From NCBI GenBank assembly GCA_018062105.1, contig JAGOSV010000010.1, positions 1-58,685 on the forward strand: 58,685 nucleotides of DNA. The letters are read 5' to 3'. Shown piece by piece: positions 52,187 through 58,685 of this stretch. The position numbers were made by a program, and so were the translations under genes. Position 1 is the first letter of the stretch; each line of letters starts with the position of its first letter. Source of the stretch: Sterolibacterium sp. GTDB taxonomy: Bacteria > Pseudomonadota > Gammaproteobacteria > Burkholderiales > Rhodocyclaceae. Below the pieces are notes generated by a model. That model was not told where the DNA came from and ran no database searches. It was given only the letters and a program-made list of their open reading frames with translations.

Positions 52187-53265
52187 ATAAACATTCGCTT
52201 TTTTCCTTTTTTACAGGGCTTTTCGCCGCCTTGCTGTTAACAGGCTGTGGACGAGCGCCTGAGGCAACGCAGCCATTACCGAAGGAATGGAAGCTACCCG
52301 TTCTTGTGGTGACGGCGGGCGCACCGCTGGAGTACACCAGTGTCGGGTCAGTGGTGTCTGACCAGCGTGTTGAGGTGGCCTCGCGCCTGTCCGGTTATGT
52401 GCGCGAGATGCGGGTGCAGGAGGGGGATGCCGTGCGTGCCGGTCAGGTGCTGGCACAGATAGAGGCCGCCGATGTGGACAGTGGCATTGCCCAGGCCCAG
52501 GCGCAGGCAACATCGGCCGATGCGGCCTACCGGGATGCAAAGATCGATCTTGAGCGCTACCAGACGCTGTACGAGAAGGGCAATGTCTCTGACAGCGAGA
52601 TGCGCAAGGTGCGTTTGCGCAACGATGCCTTGCTGGAGACACTGAATCAGGCGCGTGCCGCGCTGGCGTCGGCCAGGGCGCAGCGGGATTACGCAGAAAT
52701 CCGTAGCCCCATCGACGGCATTGTCGTGGCACGCCTGCGCCATACCGGTGATCTGGCGGTGCCGGGTGGCCCCCTGTTGACGCTGGAGTCCGGCCGGAAT
52801 CTGGTGTTTGAGACCTTTGTCACGGAGCAGCAGATTGCCCGTATTGCCCCCGGCAAGCCAGCCACCATCAGGATTGATGGTCTGGACGCGCCGCTCAAGG
52901 GCAGGGTGCTTCGGGTCATCCAGTCGGCAGATCCGGTCACCCGCAGTTACCCGGTGCGGGTTGCGCTGCCCGGTGCCCGTGGTCTGATGCCCGGCATGTT
53001 TGGCCGCGTGGAGTTCGTGCTCGGCACGTCGCCGGTGCCGGTGATACCGCTGCATATGCTGGTGGAGCGGGGCGGATTGCGGGGTGTGTTTGTCGTGGGC
53101 AGCAAGGGTCTGGCGACATTCCGCTGGCTTCGTCTGGGACGGGAGTGGCCGGATCGCGTGGAGGTCACGGCTGGCCTGAGTGCCGGAGAGCATATCGTGG
53201 CACAGGCCGAGCCGGCGCTGCGTGAGGGTGATCGTATTGTGGCACTGTCGGATCGCACGCCATGA
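52183..53265 (+). CDS. RND efflux periplasmic adaptor, lipoprotein
   Basis: 360 residues. The signal peptide ends in the lipobox LLLTGC, with Cys 22 as the lipidated residue. The MFP (HlyD_D23/AcrA-like) pattern follows: VASRLSGYVREMRVQEGDAV, a coiled-coil hairpin around residues 95-165, and YAEIRSPIDGIVVARL. It links the inner-membrane pump to an outer-membrane channel. It overlaps both neighbours by ATGA. No outer-membrane factor gene follows, so a TolC-like protein encoded elsewhere is expected. Confidence 0.93.
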   Translation: MNKHSLFSFFTGLFAALLLTGCGRAPEATQPLPKEWKLPVLVVTAGAPLEYTSVGSVVSDQRVEVASRLSGYVREMRVQEGDAVRAGQVLAQIEAADVDSGIAQAQAQATSADAAYRDAKIDLERYQTLYEKGNVSDSEMRKVRLRNDALLETLNQARAALASARAQRDYAEIRSPIDGIVVARLRHTGDLAVPGGPLLTLESGRNLVFETFVTEQQIARIAPGKPATIRIDGLDAPLKGRVLRVIQSADPVTRSYPVRVALPGARGLMPGMFGRVEFVLGTSPVPVIPLHMLVERGGLRGVFVVGSKGLATFRWLRLGREWPDRVEVTAGLSAGEHIVAQAEPALREGDRIVALSDRTP

Positions 53266-56200
53266 GTCAGCGCCATCAACGACCGGGCAAGCCGCTTGCC
53301 GAAAAATCCAGTATCGCCTCCATGCTGGCGGATGCCTTTGTCACCTCGCGTCTCACGGTAGCCTTCATTCTGGCCTGTATCCTGATCGGCAGCTGGGCCT
53401 TGCTGATTACGCCACGACAGGATAATCCGCGCATCGTTGTGCCCGCCGCCAGCATTACGGTGGACTTGCCCGGTGCGACGCCAGCGGAGGTCGAGGCGCT
53501 GGTGATTCGTCCGCTGGAGGCGGCCATCAAGCAGGTACCCGGTGTTGATGACGTTTTTTCCACGGCGCTGAACTCCAGGGCCGTGGTCTCGGTGGTGTTC
53601 AAGGCTGAGGAAAATCCGGAAACGGCACTGGTGCGCTTGAATGACCGTGTCGGTAGCCGGCGCGATCTCTTGCCACCCGATGCCTCCGCCCCGGTGATCC
53701 GCAGTTCCAGCGTGGACGATGTGCCCATCGTCACGCTTACGCTGACCTCGGACCGCTACGATGACTATGCGCTAAAAAGATTGGCCGACCGCATGGCCGA
53801 CGGGCTGCGCAGTCTTGACGATGTCGGCGCGATAGAGGTGCGGGGCGGTCGTGACCGCGAAATCCGCGTGGAGCTTGACCCGGATCGCATGCAGGCCTTT
53901 GGCATCACGCTGGACGTGGTGCGGGCGATGCTGGCGGCCGGCAATGTCACGGTTCCCCTAGGGGATGTGATGCGTTATGGCGTCCGCAATGAAGTCGTTC
54001 TCGACGGTTTTCTGGAGGGCGCTGAGGGCGTGCGGCATCTGGTGGTGGGGACTCATGCAGGGCGCTCTGTCCATCTGGGCGATGTAGCCACCATCGTCGA
54101 CGGTCCGCCAGATGAGCGTAACCAACTTTCGCGGCTGGCCTTCGGGCCGGCCGATTCACGCTTTGGCCAGTCAAAAGATGCCGAGATGCCGGCGGTAACG
54201 GTGGCCATTGCGAAGAAGGCGAATGCCAATGCGGTGGTCGTTGCCCGGGATGTACTTGCGCGCGCCGAGGACATGCGGGCGGCCTTTGTGCCGGAGGGCG
54301 TTACCATCGTCACGACCCGTGATGATGGCGAGTTCGCCAATGACACCATCAAAGGGCTGATCGAGCATCTGCTCATTGCCATTCTGGCCGTATTCTTTGT
54401 GGTGACGGCGTTTCTCGGCGTCCGCCAGGCCTTGATCGTCGGGCTGGCGATTCCCCTGGTATTGGCCCTTACCCTGGGCATGGTGTGGCTGGCCGGCTAT
54501 AGCATCAACCGGGTCACGCTGTTCGGCCTGATCCTGGCGCTGGGCTTGCTGGTGGACGATGCCATCGTGGTTATTGAAAACATCCACCGCAACTATGATC
54601 TGCCGGGAGTGCACGATAAGCGTGCCGCAACCGTGCTGGCTACACGCGAAATCGGCAACCCAACCAATCTGGCCACGCTGGCAGTGATGCTGGTCTTTGC
54701 GTCACTGATGTCGGTTCCAGGTATGCACGGCCAGTATTTCTTCCCGATTGCCTTCACGGTACCCGTGGCCATGGCGTCGTCCCTGCTGGTGGCCTACACG
54801 GTGGTGCCCTGGGCGGCGCTGCGGTGGTTGCCACTGGGCCATGCCGCGACTTCCGGGCATGGAGAGGACACCACGCATCTTGGCGATGGGCCAACGGCTC
54901 TGGGGCGTCGCTTTCGCCAGATAGTGGCGCCGCTGATTGACCACTCCCACCAGCGTCGGCGTGCCTTCATGGTGATCAGCTTGCTGCTGGCATTTTCTCT
55001 GTTGCAGCCGCTGTGGCAGTTCATGCGTCCGGCCGGTGTCAATGGGCCGCAATCTTGGTTTGGCATCGAAATGGGCATGATGCCCAAGGACAGCAAGAAT
55101 ACCTTCAATGTCACAATTGATCTGCCGGAGGGATCGCCCATCGAGCAGACGGATCGGGTGGCGCGCGAGATCGGCAGCCTACTGCGGCAGCGCCCGGAAA
55201 TCAGCGCCTATCAAACTTGGCTGGGTGAATCGGGCATTATCGACTTCAACGGCATGCTGCGCGGGTCGGGCAACAAGTCCGGGTCCTGGGTGGCGGAAAT
55301 ACGTGTCATGCTCAACGACCGCCGTAAGCGCGACACGAAATCACCGGCGATTGTGCATGAACTGCGTCCGGCCATCATGGCAGTGGCGGCCCGGTATCCG
55401 GGCACGACAGTACAGTTGGTGGAAGATCCGCCGGGGCCCCCGGTGCGCGGCAACCTGTTTGCTGAAATTTATGGGAAGGACCCGGCGCGCTTGCGGGAAA
55501 TTTCGGCGCAGGTAGCCGGTGAGTTCCGCAAGACCTGGGATGTCGTCGAGGTGACCGATTCGGAGCCTGCCGATGTGGTGAGGCAGCGTCTTGTGGTGGA
55601 TCGCGAAAAGGCGGCTCTGTCCGGGCTGACGGCAGCGGAAGTGGCGACCGCACTGCGCCGCTTGATTGATGGCGAATACCTTGGGCGCGCCCATATGACC
55701 GGTGAGTTGAATGCCGTGCCGATACGGCTGCAGATTCCGCGCCGTCACCAAGTCGACGTGACAATATTGTCGCGTGCCTTTGTCACCAATGCTCAGGGGC
55801 GGCGAGTGCCGCTCTCCGAACTGGTGCGTGTTCAGAATACGGTTTCGGATCGTCCTATCCAGCGCAAGAATGGCGAGCGTGTCAGCTATGTTGGTGGAGA
55901 GACGGATCGTATTCCACCACTCTACGCAGTACTGGATATGGACAAGCGCCTGGACGGCATGCGGCTGGCGGATGGCAGCCAGCTCACCACAGGCAATATG
56001 GGCCTGATGCCGGAGCAGGTGAGCACGATGCACGGCTACCGCCTGTTCTGGGATGGCCAGCAACGTCAGATGCTGGACACTTATCGCGACATGCTGCGCG
56101 CTCTGGCGGTGGCCATTACCTTGCTGTTTCTGGTGCTGGTGGCCTATTACCAGTCGTTCAGCCTGCCGGCGGTGGCAATGATGGCGATTCCACTGGGCCT

Positions 56201-56582
56201 TGTCGGCGTGGCGCCGGGACACTGGATCATGCAGCAACAGTTCTCGGCGACCTCGATTGTTGGTGTGATCGCCTTGGCCGGGGTGGTGGTGCGCAACTCC
56301 TTGCTAATCATCGACTTCGTCCTGGAGTACCGCGACAAGGGTCGGCCTTTGCGTGAGGCTATTCTTGATGCCTGCGCGATACGCTTGCGGCCCATCATGC
56401 TGACGGCGCTGGCCATTGTGCTGGGCAGTGCCGTCATGCTCTCCGACCCCTTGTTCGTCGGTCTTGCCATTTCCCTGATCTTTGGCACGATTGCCGCCAC
56501 TGTCCTGACCCTGATAGTGATCCCCGTCCTGCTTTACCTGCTCTTGCGGTGGAAGGAGCACAGGGCAGGCCAGCAAATATAG
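53262..56582 (+). CDS. RND efflux pump, inner-membrane transporter
   Basis: 1106 residues of the AcrB/MMPL-type RND family: TM1 VAFILACILIGSWALLI, periplasmic porter domains, and TM4 with the proton-relay Asp pair in LGLLVDDAIVVIENIH. A second half repeats the layout (LAVAITLLFLVLVAYYQSF to ALAIVLGSAVM). It is somewhat longer than AcrB. With the adaptor it would export hydrophobic compounds, possibly solvents or hydrocarbon products given the catabolic island, but that is inference. Confidence 0.94.
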   Translation: MSQRHQRPGKPLAEKSSIASMLADAFVTSRLTVAFILACILIGSWALLITPRQDNPRIVVPAASITVDLPGATPAEVEALVIRPLEAAIKQVPGVDDVFSTALNSRAVVSVVFKAEENPETALVRLNDRVGSRRDLLPPDASAPVIRSSSVDDVPIVTLTLTSDRYDDYALKRLADRMADGLRSLDDVGAIEVRGGRDREIRVELDPDRMQAFGITLDVVRAMLAAGNVTVPLGDVMRYGVRNEVVLDGFLEGAEGVRHLVVGTHAGRSVHLGDVATIVDGPPDERNQLSRLAFGPADSRFGQSKDAEMPAVTVAIAKKANANAVVVARDVLARAEDMRAAFVPEGVTIVTTRDDGEFANDTIKGLIEHLLIAILAVFFVVTAFLGVRQALIVGLAIPLVLALTLGMVWLAGYSINRVTLFGLILALGLLVDDAIVVIENIHRNYDLPGVHDKRAATVLATREIGNPTNLATLAVMLVFASLMSVPGMHGQYFFPIAFTVPVAMASSLLVAYTVVPWAALRWLPLGHAATSGHGEDTTHLGDGPTALGRRFRQIVAPLIDHSHQRRRAFMVISLLLAFSLLQPLWQFMRPAGVNGPQSWFGIEMGMMPKDSKNTFNVTIDLPEGSPIEQTDRVAREIGSLLRQRPEISAYQTWLGESGIIDFNGMLRGSGNKSGSWVAEIRVMLNDRRKRDTKSPAIVHELRPAIMAVAARYPGTTVQLVEDPPGPPVRGNLFAEIYGKDPARLREISAQVAGEFRKTWDVVEVTDSEPADVVRQRLVVDREKAALSGLTAAEVATALRRLIDGEYLGRAHMTGELNAVPIRLQIPRRHQVDVTILSRAFVTNAQGRRVPLSELVRVQNTVSDRPIQRKNGERVSYVGGETDRIPPLYAVLDMDKRLDGMRLADGSQLTTGNMGLMPEQVSTMHGYRLFWDGQQRQMLDTYRDMLRALAVAITLLFLVLVAYYQSFSLPAVAMMAIPLGLVGVAPGHWIMQQQFSATSIVGVIALAGVVVRNSLLIIDFVLEYRDKGRPLREAILDACAIRLRPIMLTALAIVLGSAVMLSDPLFVGLAISLIFGTIAATVLTLIVIPVLLYLLLRWKEHRAGQQI

Positions 56583-56823
56583 CGTTATCAAGAGGCGACC
56601 CGCTTCAGGGCTAAGCTGCTATATGTTTCCATCGATGCAACTTGCCTAACTGATCCGACAAGTTGCACTTGGTTTTTGAGTCCGCCATGCCATACCACCA
56701 CCAGCAAGGCATCAAGTGCAAGTTCCTTGATGATCTGTGACTGCATCGACCATTAGATGACCCGACAATTAAAACAGATCAACGACAACGGCCAGATACA
56801 GCCAGCCTTCATGTGGGAGTAGA
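56583..56823. other. Spacer between the pump gene and the intron
   Basis: No gene is seen. It starts GCGTTATCAAGAGGCGACCC and contains nearly identical ACTTG/CAAGT segments (CAACTTGCC, ACAAGTTGCACTTGG, GCAAGTTCC) around 56638-56727, which may form a hairpin. It is the 3' exon side of the intron on the minus strand. Confidence 0.4.
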
Positions 56824-56869
56824 GTAAGAGACAGGGCGTAGTCGGACTATCTCCCTGTCTCTCCTCTCC

Positions 56870-56903
56870 GAACCGGACTTGCACCTCTCAGCGCATCCGG
56901 CTC
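56870..56903 (-). ncRNA. Group II intron domain V
   Basis: Read on the minus strand: lower stem GAGCCGGAT with GTCCGGTTC, bulge AA, upper stem GCGCT with GGTGC, loop GAGA. It is exactly 34 bases with the catalytic AGC triad and a GNRA loop. It lies a few bases behind the maturase stop, as expected. Confidence 0.9.
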
Positions 56904-56908
56904 TCCGT

Positions 56909-58437
56909 TCAAGTGTTGCTCATGGCAAAGGCGACAGCGGCATAGCGCGATTCGATGGTGCATCGTTTCTCGTCGTGCATGATGTATGGATTTTCTGATG
57001 GCGTTCGCCATGTGAAACGACCTTTTCGACTGGTCACGAGCCGCCGTAGCGACACCGCCCCATACCAGCCCCGACCATTCTGGCCTTGCAGCAACCATGT
57101 TTTCGCTTGTTCCGGCGCGGGCGCACGAACAAAGTCGCGCATCAATGATCTGAACCCCCGCCGATATTTGCGCGCAAGCCAGTGGCCGAACTTCCAGAAG
57201 ACCGTTCGATCCAGCTTGTTGAACAGGGTGGCCGTGTAGTCGGTGTATTGATAGAAGGCGGCCCAGCCGGATATTTGTCGGTTCAGGCTTTCCATCAGGT
57301 CCATCTTGTTCATGCCGTAATTGCCGGACAGTTGCTTCACCACTCGGCTGGCAAATCCCCGATACTTCTTCCACGGTATGGTCGTCACAGGTCGCATGCG
57401 ACCCCGTGGCCCGCGCTGGCGAATGATCCTGTGACCCAGGAAGACAAAGCCATCGTTCACATGCGTGATATGGGTCTTCTCCATATTCAGCCTGAGCTTC
57501 AGGTCATCCTCCAGGAATCCACGGCACGCCTCGCGCACTGCCTTGGCATGTTCACGGGTTCCCTTGACCACAATCACAGAGTCATCCGCGTACCGACAGT
57601 AGGACACTGCTGGTTTCCAGTGTCGGTTCTCCCGCACAGCGATGGGACGCTGTTTGAGAATGGCGAAGTTCCACGCCCACCAATCTTTCCGCACTTTCTT
57701 GCTCAGGTAGTTCGTTTCCATCCACACATCGAACTCATGCAACATGATGTTGGATAGCAGCGGCGAGATGACGCCGCCTTGGGGAACCCCTTCGCTTGCC
57801 GCGCGAAACAGGTCGCGATCAACACAGCCCGCCTTGATAAACCGCCAAAGCAGGGCCAAGAGTCGCTGATCGGCAATCCGCTTGCGAATCCCCCTCATCA
57901 GCAGGCGATGGTGCACGGTGTCGAAGTAGCTGGCGAGGTCACCCTCAATAACCCAGCGTCCAGCGACACTTTGTTCACCTCCGTCTTGCAACTGAAGTTT
58001 CACCGTGCGAATCGCGTGGTGTACGCTGCGGGCCGGTCTGAAGCCATACGAAGCCGGGTGGAAATCGCTTTCCCATATCGGCTCCATCCATCAGCATGGC
58101 CCGCTGCACGATCCGGTCCCGCAGGCTCGGGATACCGAGTGGCCGGAGCTTGCCGTTCGCTTTCGGGATATACACGCGCCGCGCAGGCAGCGGGCTGTAC
58201 GAGCCCGCCAACAGTTCATCGCGTATCGTCGTCAGTTCATGCTGGAGATTCGCTTCCATCATGCCTCTGTCAACACCGTCCACGCCCGGCGTACGGGCTC
58301 CTTTGGAGGCCAGCGTGATGCGTGCCGCCTCCTTCAGCCAACCCCTCGGCAATGAGTCTCAGGAGGCGATCGAACTTGCGCTCTTTGTTCTCCGTCGACC
58401 ATATCGCCAGCTTGCATTGCATTTCACTGATTATCAA
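56909..58437 (-). pseudogene. Group II intron reverse transcriptase-maturase, two frameshifts
   Basis: Read on the minus strand from about TTG 58437: ISEMQCKLAIWSTENK then KFDRLLRLIA, a frame change near 58346-58352, PRGWLKEAARITLASKGART to RDRIVQRAMLM, a second frame change near 58086-58094, then MEPIWESDFHPASYGFRP to the stop. RT motifs are clear (GVPQGGVISPLLSNIML and the catalytic YCRYADDSVIVV, with YADD), as are the maturase X domain (LNRQISGWAAFYQY) and the basic C-terminus. The usual full protein is about 500 residues. Both changes look like losses of a few bases. Confidence 0.9.
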
Positions 58438-58685
58438 AGGTCTTCACCTCATTGTGGTCAGTTAATCCACCCTGCAATCCACTTCAACTGCCTCCCTTCG
58501 CCATGTGGCCGGCTTTCCCGACCTCGGACTACTACGGAGGCTCCGCCAGCCTGCACAGCATCGGGGGCACACTCCCTTGGCATCTGTGCAGACCTTCCCC
58601 AGTTCACATGCCGGACTCAACGTATGGGCGAGGTTGCCTGTCGCAGTCTTTATCCTTGCGTGCTGCAAGTCGTTGCGGGCACCAC

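Larger units (their letters stand above)
56824..58685 (-). mobile_element. Group II intron, 3' part
   Basis: On the minus strand, a maturase gene is followed by a canonical domain V and a domain VI hairpin (GAGACAGGG with CCCTGTCTC, 56828-56862). The 3' end is near 56824. The 5' part, with domain I, lies beyond the window end; 58438-58685 should be domains I-IV sequence upstream of the maturase. The maturase frame is broken, so movement would need a helper. Confidence 0.85.

Overview
The window looks like a plasmid, or an integrated plasmid, of a hydrocarbon-degrading gammaproteobacterium of the Alcanivorax/Marinobacter kind. That rests on a CYP153-type alkane hydroxylase operon in the order known from Alcanivorax (AraC regulator, ferredoxin, P450, GMC alcohol dehydrogenase, ferredoxin reductase), and on an RK2-like replicon: a TrfA initiator, TGACACTTGAGGGGC iterons, a DnaA box and a ParA/ribbon-helix-helix partition pair. 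The species assignment is inference. No tRNA or rRNA gene was recognised.

1-24.3 kb, catabolic island. A broken IS3-family end is followed by a plus-strand operon (PF10118 protein, BtrH_N-type protein, two hotdog thioesterases, acyl-CoA ligase, a damaged acyl-CoA dehydrogenase, GMC oxidoreductase). A minus-strand operon runs from about 13.0 to 8.2 kb (alpha/beta hydrolase, Baeyer-Villiger-type monooxygenase, SDR, PF10118 protein, thioesterase). The CYP153 operon lies at 14.3-19.1 kb with its divergent AraC regulator. A second minus-strand operon runs from 23.4 to 19.1 kb (PF10118 protein, SDR, HSL-type esterase, second Baeyer-Villiger-type monooxygenase). A TetR gene closes the island. The same 16-bp dyad TTGGTTGGTCAACCAA sits on the promoters of the outer two operons, and a degenerate copy lies before the middle one, so the three operons look like one TetR regulon. 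Together the enzymes could take an alkane or cycloalkane through alcohol, ketone, ester/lactone, acid and acyl-CoA.

24.3-34 kb, mobile DNA. An IS5-family element is nested in an IS3-family orfA. A pRiA4b ORF-3 gene is cut off by a Tn3-family transposon carrying a NTF2-like protein, an ArsR-rhodanese fusion, a DsrE-like protein and a methyltransferase. An IS66-family element with an intact target duplication follows.

34-47.7 kb, plasmid backbone. trfA, a ParE/RHH toxin-antitoxin pair and a hypothetical gene come first, then a gene-free, hairpin-rich stretch of about 1.1 kb ending in a strong terminator. Next are a Fic/VbhA pair, a tyrosine recombinase preceded by a symmetric dif-like site, a hypothetical plus XRE-ImmA pair, an AbiEi/AbiEii pair, a NYN-LOTUS protein, ParA/RHH and oriV.

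47.7-58.7 kb. A second, related Tn3-family transposon (tnpA with one nonsense codon, intact tnpR) is followed by a TetR-MFP-RND efflux operon. The window ends in the 3' part of a group II intron, on the minus strand, whose maturase gene carries two frameshifts. Many transposition genes are broken by single lesions, so much of the mobile DNA appears to be decaying.
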